Source: Streptomyces griseorubiginosus
GTDB taxonomy: Bacteria > Actinomycetota > Actinomycetes > Streptomycetales > Streptomycetaceae
NCBI RefSeq assembly: GCF_001514195.1
Contig: NZ_KQ948745.1
Coordinates: forward strand, 186,001-250,000
Direction: 5' to 3'
DNA: 64,000 nucleotides
This document shows positions 16,877 through 24,809 of this stretch, piece after piece. How positions within the stretch are numbered: position 1 is the stretch's first letter; each line of letters begins with the position of its first letter. The notes below the pieces were generated by a model that searched no databases, was not told the origin of the DNA, and was given only the letters and a program-made list of their open reading frames with translations. The position numbers and the translations under genes were made by a program.

Positions 16877-17071
16877 CTACATGTCGTAGTCGGGGTCCAT
16901 CCGCTCCTGCTCCTCGCGCCGCATCCGCTCGGACTCCTCGTCCCGCATGCGCTCGCCGTCCTGCTCGCCGCGGCGACCCCGCTGGGCCTGCTCCCGGCCC
17001 TCCTGGGCCTTCTGCTTGGCCTGCTGCTGCCACTGCTCGGACTTGTCCTGGAACTGGTCCTTGATACCCAT
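16877..17071 (-). CDS. Small charged hydrophilic protein (64 aa)
   Basis: A very hydrophilic peptide, M-G-I-K-D-Q-F-Q-D-K-S-E-Q-W, then mostly Q, E, K, R and D, ending D-P-D-Y-D-M. About 19% of residues are Arg and 20% Glu. It is predicted to be helical or disordered, and resembles small CsbD-like or KGG-like stress proteins only in composition. An intrinsic terminator follows and a GTGGGG site precedes. No function can be assigned. The composition and clean gene boundaries argue that it is real. Confidence 0.7.
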   Translation of the reverse strand: MGIKDQFQDKSEQWQQQAKQKAQEGREQAQRGRRGEQDGERMRDEESERMRREEQERMDPDYDM

Positions 17072-17158
17072 GTGGGTTCACTCCCGTGGGGGTGAGGGAA
17101 GAGCCCCGGTCCGGGGCCTCGACCAGATTCACACGGCCGGACAAAGAACGCATTTCGA

Positions 17159-18055
17159 TCAACTACGGTGCGTAGCGCGACTCCCCGCGCGCGCTTCCTC
17201 GTCCGCCGCCCCACCTGCGCCGACGAGCCCGGTGCGGATGCCCTCCAACCGCTGTCCGAACCGCCGCATCTCCCGCTGTCCGACGGTCCCGATGAGCCCC
17301 GGCAGAGCCCCGCGCAGGCCCTGCATCCCGCGCAGCCACCCCTGCCCGTACACATGGCTGGAGCGCCGCTCGATCCCGGCCACGATCCGCTCCACGGCGG
17401 GCCCCAGCGGATACGTCTTGTTGGCCGGCCACGGCAGCCGCTGCCGCAACTCCCGCATCACGTCGTCCTGGTCGGCCCCGCGCACCATGTCGGTGTCGGT
17501 CCACGACAGGTACCCGACCCCGACCCGCACCCCCCGGTAGCCCACTTCGGCCCGCAGGCTGTGCGCGAACGCCTCCACACCGGACTTGGACGCGCAGTAC
17601 GCCGTCATCATCGGCGACGGCGTGATCGCGGCGAGGGAGGCGATCTGGAGCAGGTACCCCCGGCTCTCGACGAGCGCCGGGAGGAACGCCCGTGCGGTGA
17701 CGGCCGATCCGATGAGGTTGACCTCGATCACCCGCCGCCACGCCTCGGGATCGGAGTCGACGAAGGGCCCGCCGGTCGCGACCCCCGCGTTGGCGACCAC
17801 GATGTCGACCTTCCCGAACCGCTCCTTCACCTCCTCCGCGACCCGTGCCATCGCCTCGTGGTCCGTCACGTCGGCGTACCAGTGGTCGCTGTCGCCGTGC
17901 AGCCGCTCGGACAGCTGCTTGAGCGCGTCCGGTTCGAGACCGACCAGCGCGACCTTCGCGCCGCGCGCGGACAGCTTGCGGGCGAGCAGCTCGCCCACGC
18001 CCCGCGCGGCCCCCGTGACGACCGCGACCTGTCCTTCCAGACCGACCCTGCTCAT
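17159..18055 (-). CDS. Short-chain dehydrogenase/reductase (SDR)
   Basis: 298-aa NAD(P)-dependent oxidoreductase of the classical SDR type. The cofactor motif is T-G-A-A-R-G-V-G at residues ~14-21, N-A-G near 90, and the catalytic Ser and Y-x-x-x-K (I-A-S-L...A-Y-C-A-S-K) near 140-160. The C-terminus carries ~60 extra basic residues (R-G-M-Q-G-L-R-G-A-L). It is the last gene of the monooxygenase-hydrolase-SDR operon, coupled by a 4-bp ATGA overlap. Such trios are found in pathways that oxidise cyclic ketones or alcohols; the substrate is not known. Confidence 0.9.
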   Translation of the reverse strand: MSRVGLEGQVAVVTGAARGVGELLARKLSARGAKVALVGLEPDALKQLSERLHGDSDHWYADVTDHEAMARVAEEVKERFGKVDIVVANAGVATGGPFVDSDPEAWRRVIEVNLIGSAVTARAFLPALVESRGYLLQIASLAAITPSPMMTAYCASKSGVEAFAHSLRAEVGYRGVRVGVGYLSWTDTDMVRGADQDDVMRELRQRLPWPANKTYPLGPAVERIVAGIERRSSHVYGQGWLRGMQGLRGALPGLIGTVGQREMRRFGQRLEGIRTGLVGAGGAADEEARAGSRATHRS

Positions 18056-18999
18056 GCGCCCTCCCTGACCTGGACGTAGCTGCTGACGAGTTCCCGGATC
18101 CGCGCGCTGACCAGCTCGGGCGCCTCGACCGGCGTCATATGGCCGAGCCCGGGCAGCTCGGTCACCCCGAGATTGTGGGGCAGCGCGGCGGCCAACCGGT
18201 GTGCGTGCACCGGCGGGGTGAGCCGGTCGGCGGTCCCGACGAGGACGGCCGTGGGCGCGGTGAGCTGCCGTACGCCCTGGTCCAGGTCGAGCAGATCGAG
18301 CACCTGCGACCAGGCGTGGCGCACCTTGCGCGGACACGCGTGCACGATCCGCGCGCACGCCTCCACCATGTGCGGGGCCGAACCGGGGCCCATCGTGCCG
18401 TACTTGAGGATCCGCAGCGCGAGCGGTGTGACCGGGCCGAGCGGCGCCCGCGCCCCGAGGACGTGCCGGGTCAGCCAGGTGCGCAGCCGCCCGGCCCGGA
18501 TCGGCACCACGGTCGACTCCGCGACCAGCCGCGACGACCCGGTGCTGCACAGCAGCACGGCCGCCGCGTGCTCCCGGAACGCCGGCCGGTCCGCCGCGGC
18601 CATCACCGTCATCCCGCCCATGGAGTGACCGACGACGACCGCTTTCTCGTCCGCCGCGAGGGTGGCCTCCAGTACGGCCACGAGATCGTCGGCGAGGGCG
18701 TCCGCACTGCACGCCGGGCTCGCCGGACTGCGTCCGTGGCCGCGCTGGTCGTACGCGATGACCCGGTGGTCGACGGAGAGTTCGCGGATCTGCGCGGCCC
18801 AGAAGGCGGTGGAACAGGTCCAGCCGTGCGCCAGCACCACCGGGGGCGCGCCCTCGGGGCCGTGCACCTCGACGTGCAGCCCGGCGCCGTCGGCGGAGGT
18901 CACGCTCAGTTCACCGGCCGGGACGGGCGGGGCGTACGGCCCGGAGTCGACATGGGCGAGCCGGCTCGTACGGCGGCCGGCAGAGGCTGCTCGGCTCAT
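18052..18999 (-). CDS. Alpha/beta-fold hydrolase
   Basis: 315-aa esterase-like enzyme. The oxyanion motif is H-G-W, the nucleophile elbow is G-H-S-M-G-G (Ser near residue 128), the acid is in V-G-T-A-D-R-L and the histidine in L-G-H-M-T-P. It sits between the FAD monooxygenase and the SDR with ATGA overlaps on both sides. A lactone or ester made by a Baeyer-Villiger enzyme would be its natural substrate; this is inferred from the operon, not from the sequence itself. Confidence 0.88.
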   Translation of the reverse strand: MSRAASAGRRTSRLAHVDSGPYAPPVPAGELSVTSADGAGLHVEVHGPEGAPPVVLAHGWTCSTAFWAAQIRELSVDHRVIAYDQRGHGRSPASPACSADALADDLVAVLEATLAADEKAVVVGHSMGGMTVMAAADRPAFREHAAAVLLCSTGSSRLVAESTVVPIRAGRLRTWLTRHVLGARAPLGPVTPLALRILKYGTMGPGSAPHMVEACARIVHACPRKVRHAWSQVLDLLDLDQGVRQLTAPTAVLVGTADRLTPPVHAHRLAAALPHNLGVTELPGLGHMTPVEAPELVSARIRELVSSYVQVREGA

Positions 19000-20531
19000 A
19001 CGGCGGCCTCCGTGCTCTCGTCCTGGACGGCGCCCTTGTCCTGGGCCGCGCTCCTCTGCCCTGCCGGCCGCAGCACCTCGTACTCGGCGAGGTCCACCCG
19101 CCGGGTCGCCCGCCGGAACTCGGTCGTCGTGCCCGGCCAGATCGTGCTGTTGCGGCCGTTCGCGTCCAGGTACCAGCTGGTGCAGCCGCCGGTGTTCCAC
19201 ACCGTGCGCTTCATGCGCTCCTGCACCCGGTGGTTCCAGTCCCGCACGGCGGCGGGCCGGGCGTCGAGGGCCACCCGGCCGCCGAGCACGTCCAACTGCC
19301 GTACGAAGTCGGCCAGGTAGTTCAGCTGGGACTCGATCATCAGGATCATCGAGGAGTTCCCGAGCCCGGTGTTGGGTCCGATGACCGTCATCCAGTTGGG
19401 GAAGCCGGCGGCGGAGGCACCGCGCAGCGCCTCCATACCGCCCTTCCACGCCTCGGCGAGGGTCCGCCCGTCCGCGCCGACGACCCGGTCGGCGATGGGC
19501 ATGTCGGTGACGTGGAAGCCGGTGCCGAAGACGATCGCGTCGACCTGGGCCTCGGTGCCGTCGGCGGCGACGACCTTCGACCCCTCGACCCGGCTGAGGC
19601 CGCTCGCGACGACGTCCACGTTGGGCTGGGCGAGCGCCGGGTAGTACGTGCTGCTCAGCAGGATCCGCTTGCAGCCGATCCGGTAGTCGGGGGTGAGCTT
19701 GGCCCGCAGCGCCGGGTCCTTGATGGCACGGGCCATGTTCCGCTTGGCCAGCTGCTCGACCGCGCCGAGCTGGCCCGGGTGCTTGGTGAAGGCCTGGACC
19801 TGCAACTCCCTGATGCCCCACAGCAGTCCGCGCCGGGCCTGGGTGGTGAAGGGCAGTTGCCGGTGCAGCCGCCGCTCGGCGCCGCTGATCGCCCGGTCCA
19901 TGCGGGGCATCACCCAGGGCGGGGTCCGCTGGAAGAGGGTGACCTTACGGGCGAGGGGCTGGATCGCCGGCACGATCTGGATGGCCGAGGCGCCCGTGCC
20001 CACCATGGCGACCCGCTTGCCGCGCAGGTCGTAGTCGTGGTCCCAGCGGGCGGAGTGGAAGACCTTGCCGGCGAACGAGTCCAGGCCGGGGATGTCCGGG
20101 ATCTTCGGATCGGACAGCGGCCCGGTGGCGGAGACGACGAAGTCGGCCGACAGCCTGCCGCCGGAGGTCTCGATGTCCCACCGCAGCGCCTCGCTGTCCC
20201 AGGTCATCCGCAGCACCTCGGAGTTGAGGCGCAGGTGCGGCCGGAGCCCGAAGACGTCGGTCACGTGCTCCAGGTAGGCACGGATGTGCTCCTGCCCGGA
20301 GAAGGTGCGCGGCCAGTCGGGGTTGGGCGCGAAGGAGAAGGAGTACAGATGGGACGGCACGTCGCAGGCGCACCCCGGATAGCTGTTGTCCCGCCAGGTG
20401 CCGCCGACGCTGCCGGCCCGCTCCAGCACGACGAAGTCGGTGAAGCCCTCCCGCCGCAGCCGTACGGCGGCCCCCAGCCCACCGAACCCGGATCCGACCA
20501 CCGCCACCCGCACATGCTCGTGTTCGGCCAT
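18996..20531 (-). CDS. FAD-dependent monooxygenase, Baeyer-Villiger type
   Basis: 511-aa flavoprotein. The FAD-binding G-S-G-F-G-G-L-G is at residues ~12-19 and the NADPH-binding G-T-G-A-S-A near 187. Between them lies F-A-G-K-V-F-H-S-A-R-W-D, which fits the Baeyer-Villiger fingerprint F-x-G-x-x-x-H-x-x-x-W. ATG 20531 is the start; longer in-frame versions lack a Shine-Dalgarno sequence. It heads the operon with the hydrolase and SDR and is divergent from a MerR regulator, with a perfect palindrome 24 bp upstream. Confidence 0.9.
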   Translation of the reverse strand: MAEHEHVRVAVVGSGFGGLGAAVRLRREGFTDFVVLERAGSVGGTWRDNSYPGCACDVPSHLYSFSFAPNPDWPRTFSGQEHIRAYLEHVTDVFGLRPHLRLNSEVLRMTWDSEALRWDIETSGGRLSADFVVSATGPLSDPKIPDIPGLDSFAGKVFHSARWDHDYDLRGKRVAMVGTGASAIQIVPAIQPLARKVTLFQRTPPWVMPRMDRAISGAERRLHRQLPFTTQARRGLLWGIRELQVQAFTKHPGQLGAVEQLAKRNMARAIKDPALRAKLTPDYRIGCKRILLSSTYYPALAQPNVDVVASGLSRVEGSKVVAADGTEAQVDAIVFGTGFHVTDMPIADRVVGADGRTLAEAWKGGMEALRGASAAGFPNWMTVIGPNTGLGNSSMILMIESQLNYLADFVRQLDVLGGRVALDARPAAVRDWNHRVQERMKRTVWNTGGCTSWYLDANGRNSTIWPGTTTEFRRATRRVDLAEYEVLRPAGQRSAAQDKGAVQDESTEAAV

Positions 20532-20554
20532 GCCGACGCCTTCCCTGCGACTCT

Positions 20555-20570
20555 GCCAGTGAACACTGGC
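20555..20570. promoter_or_regulatory. Palindrome GCCAGTG-AA-CACTGGC between monooxygenase and MerR genes
   Basis: Perfect 7-bp arms with a 2-bp centre, 24 bp before the monooxygenase ATG and 86 bp before the MerR GTG. MerR-type regulators bind such dyads in the spacer of their target promoter. Most likely the operator of the divergent MerR regulator. Confidence 0.55.
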
Positions 20571-20655
20571 GCAATGGGAGGATAGAGCGGCTCCGTACCG
20601 ATGGGTAGGGGTCGGGAAGAAGGAAGTTACCGGGAGTACGACATAGGGTGCGGGC

Positions 20656-21309
20656 GTGGCAGAAGACGGAGGACGACACGAGTACCGCATGGAGGAGCTG
20701 GCCCGCCTGGCCGGCATCACCGTGCGCACCCTGCGCTTCTACCGCGAACGCAAACTGATCGCACCGCCCCGCCGCGAGGGCCGTATCGCCTGGTACGACG
20801 ACCACCACCTGGCCCGTCTTCGCACGATCGCGGCGCTGCTGGAGCGGGGTCACACCCTCACGGGCATCGCGGAACTGGCGGAGGCCCTCGACCACGGCCG
20901 CGATGTCGCCGACGTCCTGGGGGTGGCCCCTCCCACCGAGGAGGAGCCGGTCCGCCTCACGCCCGAGGAACTCGCCGCCCGCTTCGAGGGCGAGGTCACC
21001 GCGGAGAACCTGGCGGCCGCCCTCGACCTCGGCTACCTCGGCACCGACGGCGACGAGATCGTCCACATCAGCCGCCGCCTCCTGGACGTCTCCTCGGCCC
21101 TGGTCCGCGAGGGCATCCCCCTCGCGGAGGTCCTGGCCGCCGGCAGACAGGTCCGCGAACACGTCGACGCCCTTGCCGAGATGTTCGCCGACCTGGTCCT
21201 GCGCCACACCACCGAGAACGACCTCCACCGGCTGCGCCCCCTGGCCCGGAGCGTGGTGGAGGCGGAACTGTCCCTGGCCCTGGACCGGCGGCTCAGGAAA
21301 CGGGACTGA
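20656..21309 (+). CDS. MerR family transcriptional regulator
   Basis: 217-aa protein. The N-terminal winged helix is Y-R-M-E-E-L-A-R-L-A-G-I-T-V-R-T-L-R-F-Y at residues ~9-28, followed by R-I-A-W-Y-D-D-H-H-L-A-R-L. It has no cysteine cluster, so it is not a metal or redox sensor of the classical kind. The C-terminal ~120 residues are a helical effector domain. It is divergent from and probably activates the monooxygenase operon. Confidence 0.88.
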   Translation: MAEDGGRHEYRMEELARLAGITVRTLRFYRERKLIAPPRREGRIAWYDDHHLARLRTIAALLERGHTLTGIAELAEALDHGRDVADVLGVAPPTEEEPVRLTPEELAARFEGEVTAENLAAALDLGYLGTDGDEIVHISRRLLDVSSALVREGIPLAEVLAAGRQVREHVDALAEMFADLVLRHTTENDLHRLRPLARSVVEAELSLALDRRLRKRD

Positions 21310-21320
21310 GGGGCCGCCGA

Positions 21321-21344
21321 GGTACTCAGGCCGGGCTGAGTACC
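21321..21344. promoter_or_regulatory. 9-bp-arm palindrome between the MerR and small membrane protein genes
   Basis: GGTACTCAG (21321-21329) and CTGAGTACC (21336-21344) are perfect inverted repeats around a 6-bp loop. They lie 12 bp after the MerR stop and 43 bp before the next ATG. There is no T-run, so an operator for a response regulator is as likely as a terminator. Confidence 0.5.
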
Positions 21345-21386
21345 GACGCTCTGGGCGGGGACGGGACGAGCGGAAACACTCGGAGC

Positions 21387-21794
21387 ATGCGAAACCGACC
21401 TCTGAGAAGCGTTTCCCACGTGGTGCCGACCCTGGTGACGGCCGGCGTGTCGATGGCGGCGTGGGCTGCCTGGCTGGGCTGGGACCAGCGCTACGACGTG
21501 CAGCCCGACGGCACTTCGACCGGTCCGTACGAGGCCTGGCAGGTGATCGGGCTGGTGGTGACCCTGCTGGTGGCGGTGTACTGGGCGGCATCGCGCCGCC
21601 ACGGCAAATCGGCTGTGCTCGGCACCACGACCGGCCTCACCCTCGCCGCCTTCCTCGACTGGTCGGACGACTCCACCGGCCAGTTCATGGTGGGCGTGAT
21701 GATGGTCATGCTGGGAAGCCTCGCCGCGACCGCCCTCGTGACCAACGTGATCACCTCCGTGAGACGGCCGTCGGCGCAGACGCCGCCCGCGTGA
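21387..21794 (+). CDS. Small integral membrane protein (135 aa)
   Basis: Not recognised. Three or four hydrophobic helices: residues ~11-30, ~50-70, ~77-90 and ~100-122. A short loop D-Q-R-Y-D-V-Q-P-D-G-T-S-T-G-P-Y-E-A-W-Q lies between the first two, and the tail is basic. This resembles small Streptomyces membrane proteins found beside two-component or vitamin-K-like genes, but no function can be named. The ATG at 21387 follows CGGAGC. It converges with exonuclease III. Confidence 0.7.
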   Translation: MRNRPLRSVSHVVPTLVTAGVSMAAWAAWLGWDQRYDVQPDGTSTGPYEAWQVIGLVVTLLVAVYWAASRRHGKSAVLGTTTGLTLAAFLDWSDDSTGQFMVGVMMVMLGSLAATALVTNVITSVRRPSAQTPPA

Positions 21795-21813
21795 CGCACC
21801 GCCACGACCCAGG

Positions 21814-22617
21814 TCACACGTCGAAGACGACCGTCACGGGCGCGTGGTCCGACCAGCGCTCGGCGTGCGTGGCGGCCCGCTCGACGTACCCCTTGACGGC
21901 CTTGGCGGCGAGCCCGGGCGTGCAGACGTGGAGATCGATGCGCCATCCGCTGTCGTTGTCGAAAGCCCGCCCCCGGTAGGACCACCACGAGTACGGCCCC
22001 TCCATGTCCGGATGCAGCGACCGTACGACGTCCACGTACCCGCCGTCCTCGAGGTCGAGAACCCGGCTCAGCCAGGCGCGCTCCTCCGGCAGGAAGCCCG
22101 AACTCTTCTGGTTGGAGCGCCAGTTCTTGAGGTCGGCCTGCTGGTGGGCGATGTTCCAGTCGCCGCAGACGACGACTTCGCGGCCGTCGGCGGCGGCACG
22201 CTCGCGCAGACCCTTCAGGTACGTCAGGAACTCGTCCATGAAGCGGACCTTCTCGTCCTGCCGCTCGGTGCCGACCTCGCCGGAGGGCAGGTAGAGGGAG
22301 GCGACCGTGACACCGGGCAGGTCCGCCTCGACGTAGCGCCCACTGGTGTCGAACTCGGCCGACCCGAAGCCGACCTGGACCCGGTCCGGCTCACGGCGGG
22401 AGTAGAGGGAGACACCGGCCCGCCCCTTGGCGGCAGCCGGCGCGTGCGTCACGTGCCAGCCCTCGGGAGCGCGGACCGCGTCGGGCAGCTGCTGCGGCTC
22501 GGCGCGTACCTCCTGAAGGCAGAGCACATCGGCGGAGGTGTCCGCGAGCCACTCCACGAAGCCCTTCTTCGCGGCGGCACGCAGCCCGTTCACATTGGCG
22601 GAGGTCACAGTGAGCAC
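21814..22617 (-). CDS. xth: Exodeoxyribonuclease III (AP endonuclease)
   Basis: Base-excision-repair enzyme of the exonuclease III / APE1 family. With the GTG at 22617 (V-L-T-V-T-S-A-N-V-N-G-L) it is 267 aa, the family length; a GTG at 22638 would add seven residues. Motifs: N-V-N-G-L-R, L-C-L-Q-E (metal-binding Glu), C-G-D-W-N-I-A-H (catalytic Asp/Asn), and the final W-S-D-H-A-P-V with the active-site Asp-His. It is divergent from the GNAT gene, with only ~30 bp between starts. Confidence 0.92.
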   Translation of the reverse strand: MLTVTSANVNGLRAAAKKGFVEWLADTSADVLCLQEVRAEPQQLPDAVRAPEGWHVTHAPAAAKGRAGVSLYSRREPDRVQVGFGSAEFDTSGRYVEADLPGVTVASLYLPSGEVGTERQDEKVRFMDEFLTYLKGLRERAAADGREVVVCGDWNIAHQQADLKNWRSNQKSSGFLPEERAWLSRVLDLEDGGYVDVVRSLHPDMEGPYSWWSYRGRAFDNDSGWRIDLHVCTPGLAAKAVKGYVERAATHAERWSDHAPVTVVFDV

Positions 22618-22646
22618 CCCGGCACGATACCGGCACACTGGAGGGC

Positions 22647-23132
22647 ATGATGATCCGCCGTGTCCCCTTCGACCACCCCGACGCCGTCAAGCTCAACGAC
22701 CAGGTCCAGGCCGAGTACCACGTCCGCTACGGCGACGGCGGCGACGCCACCGAGCTGGCCCCGGCGGACTTCCAGCCCCCGAACGGCGTGTACCTGATCG
22801 CGTACGACGCCCTGGACAGCCCCGTCGCCACGGGCGGCTGGCGGGCCCAGGACGCCAACGGCGAGGGCAACCTGGACGGCGACGCCGAGCTCAAGCGGAT
22901 GTACGTGATCGAGCAGATGCGCGGCCGCGGTCTCGCCCGCCGCGTGCTGTCCGCCCTGGAGGAGGACGCCCGCGCGGCCGGCCGCCTGCGCATGGTCCTG
23001 GAGACCGGCACCAAGCAGCCCGAGGCGATCGCGCTGTACACCTCCAGCGGCTACGAGCCCTGCGCCAAGTTCGGCTACTACCGCGACTACGAGGACAGCC
23101 GCTGCTTCGCGAAGCCGCTCGCGCGCGGATAG
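22647..23132 (+). CDS. GNAT family N-acetyltransferase
   Basis: 161-aa acetyltransferase. The CoA-binding motif is I-E-Q-M-R-G-R-G-L-A-R-R-V-L near residues 91-104, then E-T-G-T-K-Q-P-E-A-I-A-L-Y. Two starts (ATG 22647 or 22650) follow GGAGGG. The 3' end, K-P-L-A-R-G-stop, is repeated twice more just downstream. Substrate unknown. Confidence 0.88.
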   Translation: MMIRRVPFDHPDAVKLNDQVQAEYHVRYGDGGDATELAPADFQPPNGVYLIAYDALDSPVATGGWRAQDANGEGNLDGDAELKRMYVIEQMRGRGLARRVLSALEEDARAAGRLRMVLETGTKQPEAIALYTSSGYEPCAKFGYYRDYEDSRCFAKPLARG

Positions 23133-23173
23133 AAGCAGCTCGCGCGCGTGGATAGAGGCTCGCCCGCGGATAG
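23112..23173. repeat. Three degenerate copies of the 3' end of the GNAT gene
   Basis: Copy 1 (23112-23132) is the coding end, AAGCCGCTCGCGCGCGGATAG. Copy 2 (23133-23155) differs by an A for C and a GT insertion. Copy 3 (23156-23173) is shorter and contains GCTCGC-CCGCGGATAG. Each copy keeps the GGATAG that carries the stop codon in copy 1. Confidence 0.75.
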
Positions 23174-23180
23174 ATGACAG

Positions 23181-23212
23181 AAGACCCGCTCCTGAATGCA
23201 GGAGCGGGTCTT
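23181..23212. terminator. Intrinsic hairpin terminator after the GNAT gene
   Basis: Perfect 13-bp stem: AAGACCCGCTCCT (23181-23193) with AGGAGCGGGTCTT (23200-23212) around a 6-base loop. It lies between the plus-strand acetyltransferase and the minus-strand tRNA and can serve both. Confidence 0.9.
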
Positions 23213-23221
23213 CATGATGCG

Positions 23222-23295
23222 TGGACCTGAGGGGATTTGAACCCCTGGCCCCCTCGATGCGAACGAGGTGCGCTACCGGACTGCGCCACAGGCCC
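23222..23295 (-). tRNA. tRNA-Ala (anticodon CGC)
   Basis: The reverse complement folds as a cloverleaf: acceptor GGGCCTG with CAGGTCC, D-stem GCGC...GCGC, anticodon stem CCTCG-TTCGCAT-CGAGG with CGC at 34-36, and T-arm GGGTTCAAATCCC. The discriminator is A and CCA is not encoded. It decodes GCG, a frequent Ala codon in this genome. Confidence 0.95.
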
Positions 23296-23368
23296 TTGCA
23301 ACGAGTGAAACTCTAGCATCCCCGTCCGGGTGCTTGGAAATCCGTTCCCGGCTGGTCAGGGACGGGGG

Positions 23369-24637
23369 TCACTCGTTGGCCGCGCGCGGCCGTTCGCCTT
23401 CCTCGTACTGGTCGAAGAGGGGGGTGCGGCCACGCTCGCGTGCCCGGCGGGCGGAGGCGGCGCGGCGGGCGTCGGTGCGGCCGTCCGCCGTGGGCCTGTC
23501 GTCCGCGTCCTCGGACAGCTCCTCCGGTGCCCCGTCCTCGGCGACGGGCGCCGCCTCGTGCTCCGGGGTGACCGTGCTGGAGCGTGCCGAGCTCCAGGCG
23601 TCGGGCGCCCCGAGGTCCACGTCCGCGGTGGCCCGCGGCGCGACCGGCGCGGTCACGTAGGTCGGCAGCGGAACCGGTACCGGGTCCCAGCTGTCCCCGT
23701 GACCGGGCCTGCGCTGCCGCTCACGCTGCTGGTCGACCCACTCGGCGTGGTCGGTCTGCTCGACGAGGGCACGCCGGTCGGCGGCGAGGGCGGAGAGCCC
23801 GGGGTCGGTGACCTGCTCTGGTCCTCCGTCCGGTTCGTCGGCGTCCACATCGGTGCCGACGGACGCCCGCCGGCGCGGCTGACGGGCCCGCTCCCGCAGG
23901 TGCTGCGCGGCGGCCTCGGCCCGGCGCCGGTCCATCTGGTAGGCGAACCGGCGGCGTTCCTGGGAGCGCAGGTAGGCGATGTACGCGCTGAGCATCACCG
24001 CGGGCACCCCGGGCGCCCACAGGAAGGCGAGTCCTCCGACGGCGGCGACGATCGCGCCGAGTGTGAACGCCGCGAAGAGCATCACGGTGGTACGCCGTCG
24101 GCGCGCGAGGGACTTGGTGCGCCGGGCGCGCGCCGCGGCCGCTTCCGCGGCGGCCGTGCGCCGGGCGGCGGACACGGGGGGCTGCTTGCGGGTGGGGACG
24201 CCACCGTCGTGCGCCGCCTCTCGTCCCGCGTCCCGCCCTGCTTCCCTTGCCGCTGCTTCCCTCGCCGCTGCTTCCCTTCCCGCGTCCCGCGCGGACTCGC
24301 GCGCGGGCTCCGGGGGGCGTCCCATGGACGGCGGCTGGGCCGTCGCCTTGGCCTGTGGACGGGTCGGGGGCATGGCGAAGGCCCGGACGTCCACCGAGTC
24401 GGTGACGGCGTCCGGATCGTCGGCGCCGTCCTCCCCCTCGTCGGTGGAGCGCGCGCGCAGGTCCTTGGCGTATCGGCGCTCCATGCCCGCCCGTCCGGAC
24501 AGCAGCCGGATGGCGGTGCTGAAGCGTTCCGTCGGACGGGCCTCGTTCAGCTCGTCCTGCCTACGGAGCCACATCGGCACCAAGTAGGCGGCCCAGGCCC
24601 CGACAATGACTGCGTAGATGAGGCCGCTGCTGCTCAC
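23369..24637 (-). CDS. sepX: SepX-like divisome membrane protein
   Basis: 422-aa membrane protein. A single helix at residues ~5-23 (L-I-Y-A-V-I-V-G-A-W-A-A-Y-L-V-P-M-W-L) is followed by R-R-Q-D-E-L-N-E-A-R-P-T-E-R-F. Next comes a long charged and alanine-rich linker containing A-A-R-E-A repeats, two helices at ~182-225, and an acidic Arg/Pro-rich cytoplasmic tail. The architecture, the GTG start and the location downstream of galU-glp-moaC-mog-rimJ fit SepX, the Streptomyces septation protein. It is probably related to GLPR, the membrane partner of the gephyrin-like Glp in Corynebacterium. The name rests on memory of that locus, not on a search. Confidence 0.68.
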   Translation of the reverse strand: MSSSGLIYAVIVGAWAAYLVPMWLRRQDELNEARPTERFSTAIRLLSGRAGMERRYAKDLRARSTDEGEDGADDPDAVTDSVDVRAFAMPPTRPQAKATAQPPSMGRPPEPARESARDAGREAAAREAAAREAGRDAGREAAHDGGVPTRKQPPVSAARRTAAAEAAAARARRTKSLARRRRTTVMLFAAFTLGAIVAAVGGLAFLWAPGVPAVMLSAYIAYLRSQERRRFAYQMDRRRAEAAAQHLRERARQPRRRASVGTDVDADEPDGGPEQVTDPGLSALAADRRALVEQTDHAEWVDQQRERQRRPGHGDSWDPVPVPLPTYVTAPVAPRATADVDLGAPDAWSSARSSTVTPEHEAAPVAEDGAPEELSEDADDRPTADGRTDARRAASARRARERGRTPLFDQYEEGERPRAANE

Positions 24638-24809
24638 GCCTCACACGGTAGAGGGGTTTGCGTGAGGCCATCTGCCAATTGAGCCGGTGTGTCGCACGAT
24701 CTGGCTGATATTTCGAGCTTTTTTTGCGACCGATCCGATCAGCAGACCGCCTCAGCCGTGAATTCAATGCCCCGAGACGGTCATGCACCGATCATTCTCG
24801 AACACTCAT

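Noticed and set aside
24638..24809. Horizontally acquired low-GC island between rimJ and sepX
   Set aside because: The region is only 172 bp and is the promoter/3' region of genes in the backbone; relatively A+T-rich spacers are normal at promoters.
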